Shown here: piece after piece, positions 25,742-34,430 of the stretch | Layout: the number at the start of each line of letters is the position of its first letter | Position numbering within the stretch: position 1 is the first letter of the stretch | Translations under genes and position numbers: made by a program | Assembly: GCF_014651015.1 (NCBI RefSeq) | Contig: NZ_BMWB01000011.1 | Span: forward strand, 142,029-206,028 | Length of the DNA stretch: 64,000 nt | Reading direction: 5' to 3' | Source of the DNA: Streptomyces xantholiticus | GTDB lineage: Bacteria > Actinomycetota > Actinomycetes > Streptomycetales > Streptomycetaceae | The notes under the pieces: generated by a model | Seen by the model: the letters and a program-made list of their open reading frames with translations, nothing else | What the model was told of the DNA's origin: nothing | The model's database searches: none

Positions 25742-27147
25742 GGCGTACGTACCTCCTGGTCGTCCCCGTGCCCTGTCCACCCGGGGCCGAGGTGCAGTCT
25801 CCCCCAGGCGTCGTCGTCCAGGGCCACCAGCCGGTCGGCGTGGGCGGCGGCGGGCGGCGCAGCGAGATCCCCGGGTGCGGTGAGCGCGGCGGCGGCCCAC
25901 AGATGCCCGTGCCGCAGCCGCTCCTTCATGGGCAGCGCGCGCAGCGTCGCGGCCAGGAATCCGGCGGCGAAGGCGTCCCCCGCACCGACGGGAGCGGTGA
26001 CGGTGACGCGGGGGGCGGGGGCATGGGTGACGGTGTCGGCGGCGGGGGGTGCGGCGTCGGGGGCGACGCTGCACGGAGCCGTTCCGCTGCGCGCCGGCCC
26101 CCTGCGCCTGGCGGCGTGGGTGGTACTCCCGTCCCCAACCGCGCCGGGCTCCGGCGCCCTTGCCGCACTTGGCGCGGTGTCCGGCGTCGTCGCAGGGCGG
26201 GCTGGATTTCGCTCCGCGAAATCAGCCCCGCTCGGGGTACTCCCACTGCGCCAGGCGGCGTGGGAGGCACCCCCGCCCTCGGCCGCCGGGCCGCAGGGGG
26301 AGTTCGAGGCACAGGGGCCCGGTCGTGGTCCCCCCGGGCCGCCGGGCGCAGAGGGAGCCCCCGGAGACGGGGTCCGGGGCGCAGCGCCGGTTTCGGCAAG
26401 GGGCGGGGAGGACAGAGCGCCACGGGCGAACGCCACCACACCCGCCGCGCCCCGCTTCACGACCAGCACCGCGGGCTCATGCAGCGCCTCCCGTACCGCG
26501 TGCGCGCCCCGCACCCCCCACGCCTCCTCCGCCTCGTCCTCCCCGACGAACACGATGTCCGCGCCCTGCGCCAGGTCCAGCAGGACCCGGGCCTCTGCGG
26601 GGTCACGCCACAGACCGGGACGGTGGTTCACGTCGAACGAGACGAGAGGGCGGTCCTCCCGCCGAGCCATGAGGTCGCGCATCAGGTCGAGGCAGTCCGG
26701 CGACAGCGCGGCCGTGATGCCGGAGACGTGCAGCACCCGGCCCGACCGCAGGACGTCGTACGGCGCGGTCGCCGGGGACATCGCCGACGCCGCCGAACCG
26801 GCGCGGTAGTAGACGACCTCGTGCGCGTCCGTCGCACGGTCGGTCGCCGTGCGGAAGTAGACGCCCGTCGGGCGCGAGTGGTCTCGCGTCACCGCCGAGG
26901 TGTCGACCCCGTATGCGCCGATGGCCTCGACCAGGTGCTCGCCGAATCCGTCCGCGCCCACGCGCCCCACCCAGCGGGTGCGGTGGCCCGCCGCCGCGAG
27001 CGCGCAGGCCACGTTGGACTCCGCGCCGCCGATGCCGCGCACGAACGACGGCACATCGGCCAGGCGCCCTGCCCGGGTGGGCAGGAACGTGACCATGGAC
27101 TCGCCGAGACAGACGACGTCCACGGGCCCGTGCACGCTCGCGGTCAT
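25738..27147 (-). CDS. PfkB-family carbohydrate kinase with a 136-residue insertion
   Basis: A 469-residue ribokinase-like protein; relatives are 300-330. N-terminal family patches are VVCLGESMVTFLPTRAG, GGAESNVACALAAAG and DVNHRPGLWRDP. The catalytic PVGAGDAFAAGF carries the base Asp391. Between GVVAFARG (to residue 243) and RVTVTAPVGAGD (from 380) lies a Pro/Ala/Gly-rich low-complexity insertion absent from the family. In 2-keto-3-deoxygluconate-type kinases that interval is about 10 residues. The ATG at 27147 begins MTASVHGPVDVVCLG; the frame upstream is a shadow. First gene of the minus-strand arm. Confidence 0.85.
   Translation of the reverse strand: MTASVHGPVDVVCLGESMVTFLPTRAGRLADVPSFVRGIGGAESNVACALAAAGHRTRWVGRVGADGFGEHLVEAIGAYGVDTSAVTRDHSRPTGVYFRTATDRATDAHEVVYYRAGSAASAMSPATAPYDVLRSGRVLHVSGITAALSPDCLDLMRDLMARREDRPLVSFDVNHRPGLWRDPAEARVLLDLAQGADIVFVGEDEAEEAWGVRGAHAVREALHEPAVLVVKRGAAGVVAFARGALSSPPLAETGAAPRTPSPGAPSAPGGPGGPRPGPCASNSPCGPAAEGGGASHAAWRSGSTPSGADFAERNPARPATTPDTAPSAARAPEPGAVGDGSTTHAARRRGPARSGTAPCSVAPDAAPPAADTVTHAPAPRVTVTAPVGAGDAFAAGFLAATLRALPMKERLRHGHLWAAAALTAPGDLAAPPAAAHADRLVALDDDAWGRLHLGPGWTGHGDDQEVRTP
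26011..26418. repeat. Dispersed low-complexity repeat block inserted in the kinase gene
   Basis: The insertion is 408 bases (136 codons, so the frame is kept). It has two copies of a TGCGCC(T/A)GGCGGCGTGGG element starting at 26103 and 26247, and a near-palindrome, GGATTTCGC / GCGAAATC, at 26199-26227. Such text is typical of intergenic Streptomyces repeats. Confidence 0.6.
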
Positions 27148-27240
27148 GATCGCGGGGGCTCCTCGCTGGTCGGTCGCCGAACCCATTGACCCGGCGTCGG
27201 CTCGGATGTTAGACAGCGACAAGCGAAGTACGCAATGAGC

Positions 27241-27257
27241 GTTGCATATGATGCAAC
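27241..27257. promoter_or_regulatory. Palindromic operator candidate between the divergent D-amino-acid genes
   Basis: GTTGCATATGATGCAAC: 7-bp perfect arms GTTGCAT / ATGCAAC around ATG. It lies 18 bases before the deaminase start and about 95 bases from the kinase start. IclR proteins bind palindromes of about this size near their own promoters. Confidence 0.55.
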
Positions 27258-27275
27258 ACCACGGAGGAGGCTTCC

Positions 27276-28550
27276 ATGGCAGCCGACAACGCCGTCGCAC
27301 GGCTCGCCGACGAACCGGTCGACCACCGCTTCAAGGCGCTCCCGCCCGACGCGGCCGGCCTCACCGTCGGCGAGCTCGCAGCCTCTCGCCGCAATCTCTT
27401 CACCGGCGGCTTCACCACCCCTGTCCTGGCCCTGTCCGCCGAGTCCGTCGAGCACAATCTGGTCCTGCTCGAGACGTACTCGCAGCGGCACGGCCTCGCC
27501 TTCGCCCCGCACGGCAAGACGTCGATGTCCCCCCAGCTCTTCGCCCGCCAGCTGGAGCACGGCGCCTGGGGCATCACCGCGGCCGTCCCCCACCAGGCCC
27601 GCGTCTACCGCGCATACGGGATCCGGCGGATCTTCCTCGCCAACGAGGTCGTCGACGCGGCCGCCCTGCGCTGGATCGCCGGCGAACTCGACGCCGACCC
27701 GGAGTTCCGTCTCATCTGCTACGTGGACTCCGTCCGCGGCGTCGAGCTGATGGACGAGGCCCTGCGCGGGGTGTCCCGCCCGCTGGACGTCGTCGTCGAA
27801 CTGGGCGCGGGCGACGGTGCCCGGACCGGGGCCCGCACGGAGGCCGACTGCGCGGCCGTCGCCGACGCCGTCGCCGGCACGGCGACACTGCGTCTGGTCG
27901 GCGTCGCGGGCTACGAGGGAGAGGTCCCGCAGGCGGACGCCGAGCGCGTACACGACTGGCTGCGCCGGCTCGTCGCGCTCGCCGCGGACTTCGACAAGGC
28001 GGGGCGCTTCGGCGCTGCGGAGGAGATCGTGATCAGCGCCGGCGGCAGCGCATGGTTCGACGCGGTCGCCGACGTCTTCGCGGACGTCCCGGAGCTGTCC
28101 GCCCCGGTCCTGAAGCTGCTCCGCTCCGGAGCGTACGTCTCGCACGACGACGGCCACTACCGGCACCTCACGCCCTTCAACCGGGTACCGCACGAGGGTG
28201 CGCTGCAGCCCGCGTTCCGGCTGTGGGCGCAGGTCGTCTCACGGCCTTCGGCCGGGCAGGCCTTCGTCAACGCGGGCAAGAGGGACGCCGCGTACGACCT
28301 CGACCTGCCCGAGGCCCAGGTCGTCCGCGCCGCCCGCACCGGCCGGACCCGCCCCGCCGACGGCATCACGGTGACCGGCCTCTCCGACCAGCACGGGTGG
28401 CTACGGACGGCGCAGGGGGCGGAGTTGGAGGTCGGCGACTGGGTGGGGATGGGGTTGTCACACCCGTGCACGTCGTTCGACAAGTGGCAGCTGATCCCGG
28501 TGGTGGAGGCGGACGGCACGGTGACGGACTTCATCCGCACGTTCTTCTGA
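27276..28550 (+). CDS. PLP-dependent amino acid deaminase, D-threonine aldolase/D-serine dehydratase fold
   Basis: A 424-residue enzyme with an alanine-racemase-type barrel. The PLP lysine is Lys81 in FAPHGKTSMSPQLF; other patches are VELGAGDGARTG, VGVAGYEGEV and VISAGGSAWFD. The C-terminal domain ends in MGLSHPCTSFDKW, which supplies the His-x-Cys metal ligands of this group, preceded by LSDQHGWL. Members act on D-serine, D-threonine or related D-amino acids; Streptomyces annotations usually call this type amino acid deaminase. GGAGGAGG precedes the ATG. It is followed by a D-aminoacylase, so substrates are probably freed by that enzyme. Confidence 0.87.
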   Translation: MAADNAVARLADEPVDHRFKALPPDAAGLTVGELAASRRNLFTGGFTTPVLALSAESVEHNLVLLETYSQRHGLAFAPHGKTSMSPQLFARQLEHGAWGITAAVPHQARVYRAYGIRRIFLANEVVDAAALRWIAGELDADPEFRLICYVDSVRGVELMDEALRGVSRPLDVVVELGAGDGARTGARTEADCAAVADAVAGTATLRLVGVAGYEGEVPQADAERVHDWLRRLVALAADFDKAGRFGAAEEIVISAGGSAWFDAVADVFADVPELSAPVLKLLRSGAYVSHDDGHYRHLTPFNRVPHEGALQPAFRLWAQVVSRPSAGQAFVNAGKRDAAYDLDLPEAQVVRAARTGRTRPADGITVTGLSDQHGWLRTAQGAELEVGDWVGMGLSHPCTSFDKWQLIPVVEADGTVTDFIRTFF

Positions 28551-28674
28551 CCCTGCGCGGCGGCTTCCCCGACCGGCCCTCCCCGCTGCACCGATGTGCG
28601 GCCCGGCCCCGCAGCGGCCACCCCATGCCGGCCGCACCAGCGCCCCCGCCCTCGCCCCCCGAAAGGCGCCCCCC

Positions 28675-30330
28675 ATGGACCTCGTCATCCGCGACGCCCG
28701 CGTCATCGACGGCTCCGGCGGCGCCTCGTACCGTGCCGACGTCGGTGTCGGGGACGGCCGTATCGCCGAGATACGCGGCCCCGGCCGCCGCCCCGCCCTG
28801 TCGGGCAAGCGGGTGCTCGACGCCGGCGGCCTGGCCCTCGCCCCCGGATTCATCGACATGCACGCCCACTCCGACCTCGCTCTTCTCCGCGACCCGGAGC
28901 ACACCGCCAAGGCCGCGCAGGGCGTGACCCTCGAGGTCCTGGGCCAGGACGGGCTGTCGTACGCGCCGGTGGACGACACGACGCTCGCCGCCGTGCGCAA
29001 GGCCGTCACCGGATGGAACGGCGACGGTTCGGACATCGACTTCGACTGGCGCACGGTCGGCGAGTACCTGGACCGGCTCGACCGGAACTTCGGCGGACAG
29101 GGCATCGCGGTCAACGCCGCGTATCTGATCCCCCAGGGCACCGTCCGTATGCACGCCATGGGCTGGGAGAACCGGCCGCCCACGGACGCCGAGCTCACCC
29201 GCATGAAGCAGCTCGTGGCCGAGGGCATGGAGCAGGGCGCGGTGGGCATGTCGTCGGGCCTGACGTACACGCCCGGCATGTACGCGAACGACTCCGAACT
29301 CGCCGAGCTGTGCCGGGTCGTCGCGCGGTACGACGGCTACTACTGCCCGCACCACCGTTCCTACGGCGACCGTGCGCTCAAGGCGTACGAGGAGATGGTG
29401 AACCTGACCCGCGAGGCCGGGTGCGCCCTGCATCTCGCGCACGCCACCATGAACTTCGGCGTGAACAAGGGCAAGGCACCCGATCTGCTGGCGCTGCTGG
29501 ACGACGCGCTGGACCGCGGCGCCGACATCAGCCTCGACACCTACCCGTACACCCCCGGCTGCACCACGCTCGTGGCGATGCTGCCGAGCTGGGCGGGCGA
29601 GGGCGGACCCGACGCGGTGCTGGCGCGGCTTCGGGACGAGGAGACCGCCGAGAAGATCAGGCGCCACCTCGAGGTCGTCGGCTCCGACGGCTGCCACGGC
29701 GTCCCGATCGAATGGGACACCATCGAGATCTCGGGCGTGAACGACTCCGCGCTCGCCGACCATGTCGGCCGCACGATCCGGCAGACGGCCGACGAGCGCG
29801 GCGAGGCACCATGGGTGACGGCGCGGCGGCTGCTGATCGAGGACCGGCTCGGTTCGACGATCCTGCAGCACGTCGGCCATGAGGAGAACGTGCGGCAGAT
29901 CATGCGCCACCGGGTCCACACCGGCGGCAGCGACGGCATCCTCCAGGGCCACAAGCCGCACCCGCGGGCGTACGGCACGTTCCCCCAGTACCTCGGCCGG
30001 TACGCACGCGATCTCGGCATCCTCTCGCTCGAGGAGACGGTCGCCCATCTGACCTCGCGGCCGGCGGCCCGGCTGCGGTTGCCCGACCGGGGTCTGGTGC
30101 GCGAGGGATACCGGGCCGACCTGGTGCTGTTCGACCCCCGAACGGTGGCGGCGGGCTCGACGTTCGACGAGCCGCGCACGCTGCCGGTCGGCATCCCGTA
30201 CGTGCTGATCGACGGCCGGTTCGTCATCGAGGACGGGGCCCGTACGGACGTGCTCGCCGGCCGGGCCCTACGCCGCACGGCCTCCCCATGGCCTCAGGCA
30301 CAGCCGTCCCCCTCTCCGGAACTGCAGTGA
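28675..30330 (+). CDS. N-acyl-D-amino-acid deacylase (D-aminoacylase)
   Basis: A 551-residue amidohydrolase. A small beta domain at both ends (MDLVIRDARVIDGSGG; ADLVLFDPRTVAAGSTFD) surrounds the metal barrel. Motifs are PGFIDMHAHSDLALL (HxH), the YYCPHHRSYG histidines, ALHLAHATM, and GGSDGILQGHKPHPRAYGTFPQYL containing the catalytic Asp. The C-terminal GIPYVLIDGRFVIEDGA is also typical. It hydrolyses N-acyl-D-amino acids to D-amino acids. GAAAGG lies before the ATG at 28675; the longer frame starting 28594 has a shadow-like N-terminus. It should feed the upstream deaminase. Confidence 0.9.
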   Translation: MDLVIRDARVIDGSGGASYRADVGVGDGRIAEIRGPGRRPALSGKRVLDAGGLALAPGFIDMHAHSDLALLRDPEHTAKAAQGVTLEVLGQDGLSYAPVDDTTLAAVRKAVTGWNGDGSDIDFDWRTVGEYLDRLDRNFGGQGIAVNAAYLIPQGTVRMHAMGWENRPPTDAELTRMKQLVAEGMEQGAVGMSSGLTYTPGMYANDSELAELCRVVARYDGYYCPHHRSYGDRALKAYEEMVNLTREAGCALHLAHATMNFGVNKGKAPDLLALLDDALDRGADISLDTYPYTPGCTTLVAMLPSWAGEGGPDAVLARLRDEETAEKIRRHLEVVGSDGCHGVPIEWDTIEISGVNDSALADHVGRTIRQTADERGEAPWVTARRLLIEDRLGSTILQHVGHEENVRQIMRHRVHTGGSDGILQGHKPHPRAYGTFPQYLGRYARDLGILSLEETVAHLTSRPAARLRLPDRGLVREGYRADLVLFDPRTVAAGSTFDEPRTLPVGIPYVLIDGRFVIEDGARTDVLAGRALRRTASPWPQAQPSPSPELQ

Positions 30331-30468
30331 GGCGGCGGATTCGAGAGGTCAACTCGTAGTCGGCAGATACGACATCACGGCCCAGAGAAATACCTTCTCG
30401 CCGGGACCACCTCTGCGCACACCACCTGCTCTCCGCATCGGAGCCGCCGGATTCACGGGCAGTTCATC

Positions 30469-30474
30469 TATGGT
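30469..30474 (+). promoter_or_regulatory. -10-like element of the rmlA-like gene
   Basis: TATGGT ends 6 bases before the ATG at 30481, and no ribosome site lies between, suggesting a leaderless start. Confidence 0.35.
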
Positions 30475-30480
30475 GATGCC

Positions 30481-31203
30481 ATGCGAGGAATTCTGCTGGC
30501 CGGCGGCACCGGCTCGCGACTGTGGCCGTTGACGCCGGCCGTCTCCAAACAATTGCTGCCGGTCTTCGACAAGCCCATGATCTATTACCCGCTTTCCACG
30601 TTGGTGATGGCAGGGATCAGAGAAATTCTGATCATCACCACTTCCGGGGACCAGTACCAGTTCCGCCAGTTGCTCGGCGACGGCAATCAGCTGGGGCTGC
30701 GGCTGGAATACGCCACGCAAGAGCGTCCGGCGGGCATCGCTCAAGCCTTCGTACTGGGTGCCGACTTCATCGAAGGCGAATCGGTCGCCCTGATCCTGGG
30801 CGACAACATCTTCCACGGCAGCGGCCTCGGCACACAGTTGACCAACCATGACGAGATGGAGGGCGGCAGGGTATTCGCCTATCAGGTCGCCAATCCCGAG
30901 GCCTACGGCGTGGTGGAGTTCGACGAGCTGGGCCGGGCACTGTCCATCGAGGAGAAACCGGCCCGGCCCAGGTCCCGGTACGCCGTGCCCGGACTGTACT
31001 TCTACGACAACCATGTCGTGGACATCGCCCGGAGCCTGCGGCCCAGCGGGCGTGGTGAGTTGGAGATCACGGACGTCAACCGCGTCTATTACGGCGACTA
31101 TCTGCTGGGACTTCTGAAGGACTTCCGACCTGCCGTCACGCGCCAAAGGGGGAGGGAATCGCTTCGGAACGAACTGCTGCGAGCAGGACCGGCTCCCACG
31201 TGA
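30481..31203 (+). pseudogene. rmlA: Glucose-1-phosphate thymidylyltransferase with internal deletion
   Basis: The first 203 residues are a normal RmlA: LLAGGTGSRLWPLTPAVSKQ (nucleotide loop), VFDKPMIYYPLSTL, LILGDNIFHG (Mg ligand Asp108), EKPARPRSRYAVPGLYFYDN and GELEITDVNRVY. The next codons read YGDYLLGLLKDF, which belongs to the very end of the protein. About 65 residues in between are gone in frame near base 31089, including the WLDTGT segment with the second Mg-binding Asp. The product (240 residues against about 290) is probably inactive. No other dTDP-rhamnose gene is next to it. Confidence 0.8.
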
Positions 31204-31907
31204 TCCCCCCGAGCGCGTGCCCTCGCTCGGATGCGAACGGCAGCCCGAGCACGGTCACCCGATCGGCACCGGGCCTGCACGGCGCATCCCGGCAACGGCC
31301 CCGCACTACCGCGCCCGTTCTTCCAACAGTCCACACAAGGCGGTTGACTCGCGCCGTGGCCGCATTCGACCCAAGTAGCCGAGAAATGCGGCCGCTTGGA
31401 CTCGCCCAGCACGACCTCTTGGCTTCCCTGGTCCTCCCACGAGACTGGTGCCGGTCCGATCCGGACCCGCGGAAAGGCGGAACCAGGAGATCGCCGCCGC
31501 AGAACAAGGAATGAACCCAAGGCTGCCGCTGCATGGCCCGGAAATCCTCACCCAAGGCCCCTCTCCACCTGATCGACCTGGAAACCGAAGAACCCGGCCC
31601 GCCGACCGAGTTTTCACCGCCCCGCCTGAAATCGCATCACCGAATGGCCGTCGGTCCACCACGCCCGCGAATGTGCCCTGCCTTGACAACCCCATTGGCC
31701 TGCTCTGCCGGCGCGTGCGAGATTTCGCGGCCGCTCGGGTGATCCTCGTCCGCGACACGGGCCGAGTTGTGATCATTCGGTGGCGAGGAGTGAAGGATGG
31801 CCCTGTCCGTGGCCGTGGGCGACGTGACACGCAGGCGAATCAAGCGCCCTTAAGAAGTGGGCACGCTTGCGGTGTGGTCACTCCAGTTCCGTGAGGAAGG
31901 TTCTCTT
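31204..31907. other. 700-base gap without a supported gene
   Basis: Between the rmlA remnant and the collagen-like gene. Frames on both strands look like shadows. It should contain the promoter of the collagen-like gene; none could be assigned. Confidence 0.45.
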
Positions 31908-32678
31908 GTGAGCCGTAAAACGATCCGAAGTTCCCGCATGAAATCCGCAACTCTGGTTTCGGCGGGAACCCTTGCCGTTGTGCTCAATGTTGTCCCGAGC
32001 ACGACGGCCATCGCCGACGCGATCCAGCGGTCCGGCACCGAGCACAGCATGGGGCTGCCGGGCCCCAATGGCGCCACCAGTGCCGACCGCGACAAGGACC
32101 GCGACCGTGGCCCGCAGGGCGAGCGCGGGAAGCGAGGCCCGCAGGGCTACCAGGGACCGCAGGGCTACCAGGGCTTCCAGGGTTTCCAGGGCGCACCGGG
32201 TGTGCCGGGTGTGCAGGGCCCGCAGGGTGCGCAGGGTGACCCCGGTGGCCCCCAGGGTGCCCAGGGCGCCCAGGGTTTCCAGGGCGCACCGGGCCCGCAG
32301 GGTGACGACGGCGCTCAGGGCGCGCAGGGCGCCGACGGCGCGGACGGCGCACAGGGTGCCCAGGGCGCGCAGGGTGCCGACGGCACCGACGGCGTCGACG
32401 GCACCCAGGGCGCGCAGGGCGCGCAGGGTGCCCAGGGCGCGCAGGGCGCTGCGCTGCTTGAGACCTACGTCGTGACCGGAGCCCAGGGGGCACAGTCGAC
32501 CGCCCTCTGCGGCGCTGACGACGTCGCCACCGGCGGCGGATACCAAGGGTTCCAGGACGTCGTCCTGCTCACCGTCAACGTCTCGGAGAGTGCGCCGGTC
32601 GGCGACCCTGCCACTGGCTGGCAGGCCAGCGCGACCGTCGGTGAGGTCGTCGCCTTCGCCGTCTGCCACGACGCGTAG
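31908..32678 (+). CDS. Secreted collagen-like protein
   Basis: A 256-residue protein: signal peptide (about 1-36, MKSATLVSAGTLAVVLNVVP, ending TAIADA), a short Asp/Arg-rich linker, then Gly-x-y triplets from about residue 60 to 182, and a C-terminal domain of about 70 residues (DDVATGGGYQGFQDVVLLTVN) with two cysteines. The third triplet position is mostly glutamine (GPQ, GYQ, GFQ, GAQ) or aspartate, with few prolines, so triple-helix stability would rest on side-chain hydrogen bonds rather than hydroxyproline. GAGGAAGG precedes the GTG at 31908. A strong terminator follows. Role at the cell surface unknown. Confidence 0.87.
   Translation: MSRKTIRSSRMKSATLVSAGTLAVVLNVVPSTTAIADAIQRSGTEHSMGLPGPNGATSADRDKDRDRGPQGERGKRGPQGYQGPQGYQGFQGFQGAPGVPGVQGPQGAQGDPGGPQGAQGAQGFQGAPGPQGDDGAQGAQGADGADGAQGAQGAQGADGTDGVDGTQGAQGAQGAQGAQGAALLETYVVTGAQGAQSTALCGADDVATGGGYQGFQDVVLLTVNVSESAPVGDPATGWQASATVGEVVAFAVCHDA
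32100..32451 (+). repeat. Nine-base collagen triplet repeat
   Basis: More than 35 near-identical GGN-NNN-CAG/GAC units, with dominant unit GGCGCGCAG or variants. The run is prone to slippage in multiples of 9 bases. Confidence 0.8.
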
Positions 32679-32694
32679 GACATCGCGGGAAGGA

Positions 32695-32736
32695 GTGGGC
32701 GGTGCCCCGAGGCCTCGGCCTCGGGGCACCGCCCAC
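32695..32736 (+). terminator. Strong hairpin terminator after the collagen-like gene
   Basis: An 18-bp perfect stem (32695-32712 with 32719-32736) and a 6-base loop CCTCGG, 17 bases after the stop. Confidence 0.82.
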
Positions 32737-33155
32737 ATTCTGTGCCCGCCGAACACCTCCACCGGGTCAAACCGCCCCGTCAACCTGCCGTTCTACGTCC
32801 CGCACCGACAAACAGGTGCGGCTGCACCCATGGGCGGCCGTTCGCGTACCACTGCTTGGATCAGCCATCGGCGGCCGCGTCGAGCTGGTAGACGTGACGC
32901 GGCAGACGATCTTCCTCCCAGGGTGGCACGGCGATGGGATCCGATGCCCGTGATCGATGAGAACTGACGGCATGCGCCGGCAAGGGCCCGCGCCGCACCA
33001 TGCTGTACGCACCGCACGTCGCAATGGCCCCGCCGAAGACGGGGCATTGCCTTGTGTCGATGACGTGCGTATGCCCTCACGCCGTCCGACACGAAGGCGC
33101 CCGGCAGGAGCTGACAGCCCGCCGGGCGCCTTGCCGGACATGTCCTGGGCCGCCC
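32737..33155. other. Gap between convergent genes
   Basis: No gene is supported. It holds the terminator at 33094-33132; nothing else was recognised. Confidence 0.45.
33094..33132 (-). terminator. Hairpin terminator of the glycosyltransferase-methyltransferase gene
   Basis: A 12-bp perfect stem, AAGGCGCCCGGC with GCCGGGCGCCTT, and a 15-base loop, 24 bases beyond the stop. Confidence 0.68.
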
Positions 33156-34430
33156 CTAGACCCGCAGCGGTCCGCCGCACCGCGCGGCGCCCTCCTTCAC
33201 CGCGATGAGGTTCGCCACGACGTAGGAGATGTTGTTCTTGGAGTGCCAGTCGGTCGGGTAGTAGGTGACCAGCCGTGAATTCTGGAATCGTGCCTGGATC
33301 TCGGGCACGAAGGTCCGGTACTGGTTGTCCGTGTAGTACCAGAAGGAGTTCTCGTTGTAGAAGGCGACGTGCGTCGGATCCTGGTACGCGCCGCGGCCGT
33401 CGGCGCTGGGCGTCATGGTGAGGAGCATGCCCCCGGGTGCCAGCAGCCGGTACAGCTCGTTGATCAGCGGCACCTTGGCGGGCACGTGCTCGAGGAAGTC
33501 CACCGCCCGCAACAGACCGACGGAGCCGTCGGGCAGGTCCAGCTTCCCGGGCAGGGTCGCGACGATGTCGACGCCCTCTCCCGGGTACTGGTCGACCCCC
33601 AGGTAGCCGGGCGGCTTCCGATGGGCTGCGCCGAGGTCCAGCGCGTACAGTCCGCGACGCTGGGTCCAGGCCAGGGCGTTGGCTTCGATGTACTTGTCGT
33701 ACAGAGCGACCGTCTCACGCTGGATGTGCGCGTTGATCTCCGGATCGCGCTGCGTGTTCGCGGGGTGGATCCGCTGGAGGTACAGGCAGCGAGGAATGTG
33801 GTGGAAGTCGCCGGCTTGGAAGAGGCGGCACATCAGGTCCTGGTCGTCCAGTACCGTACGGGTGGCGTCGTATCCGCCGACCTTTTCGTAGACGTCCTTG
33901 CGGAACGCCCGCACGTGGTTGGGCGCGTACCAGATGTACGAGACGTTGTGCGGCGTCGGAGCCATGGACATGGCCTGCATCAGTCGGCGGCCGTCGACGT
34001 CCACATCTTCGTACTGCCAGCCGTGCGCCTCGTTGAAGCGGGTCTCGTCGCGCTTTCCGTCTTCGGTGATCTGCGCGGTGTTGCTGTAGACGAAAACAGC
34101 GTCGGGATGAGCGTCGAATGCCTCGGCGAGCTCCGCCAGGCACCCCTTCGCCAGCAGATCGTCGTGGTCGAGTTCTACGAGGACCTCTCCACGCGCCAGT
34201 TCACAGGCCCTGCGTTTGGCCGCCCCGACGCCGTGAATTTCGTCCGCAATCTCCACGCGGACACGCTCGTCGGGGCGCTCCGGCCGCCACCGGGCGCCGT
34301 TGTTGAGCAGGACGATCCACTCCCAGTCCGCACAGGTCTGCGCCTGCAGGGACGCCAGGCAGTCATCAAGGAAACGCGGCCTGTGGCTGGGAGTGAAGAC
34401 GGAGAACCTCGGTGTCGCAGTCGACGTCAT
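33156..34430 (-). CDS. Fused family 2 glycosyltransferase and SAM-dependent methyltransferase
   Basis: A 424-residue cytoplasmic protein. The first half is a GT2 domain: FSVFTPSHRPRFLDDCLASL, WEWIVLLNNGARW, then VLVELDHDDLLAKGCLAEL with the DxD-type metal site, and DATRTVLDDQDLMCRLFQ. The second half, from about residue 265, is a type 11-like methyltransferase: ALDLGAAHRKPPGYLGVDQ, LPDGSVGLLRAVDFLEHVP, LINELYRLLAPGGMLLTMTPSA. Such fusions modify and extend surface glycans or glycosylate products; acceptor and sugar cannot be told. It follows the TPR gene with a four-base overlap. Confidence 0.83.
   Translation of the reverse strand: MTSTATPRFSVFTPSHRPRFLDDCLASLQAQTCADWEWIVLLNNGARWRPERPDERVRVEIADEIHGVGAAKRRACELARGEVLVELDHDDLLAKGCLAELAEAFDAHPDAVFVYSNTAQITEDGKRDETRFNEAHGWQYEDVDVDGRRLMQAMSMAPTPHNVSYIWYAPNHVRAFRKDVYEKVGGYDATRTVLDDQDLMCRLFQAGDFHHIPRCLYLQRIHPANTQRDPEINAHIQRETVALYDKYIEANALAWTQRRGLYALDLGAAHRKPPGYLGVDQYPGEGVDIVATLPGKLDLPDGSVGLLRAVDFLEHVPAKVPLINELYRLLAPGGMLLTMTPSADGRGAYQDPTHVAFYNENSFWYYTDNQYRTFVPEIQARFQNSRLVTYYPTDWHSKNNISYVVANLIAVKEGAARCGGPLRV

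Noticed and set aside
32100..32451. Possible microsatellite or array of regulatory sites
   Set aside because: The nine-base period is fully explained by collagen Gly-x-y codons between a signal peptide and a C-terminal domain.
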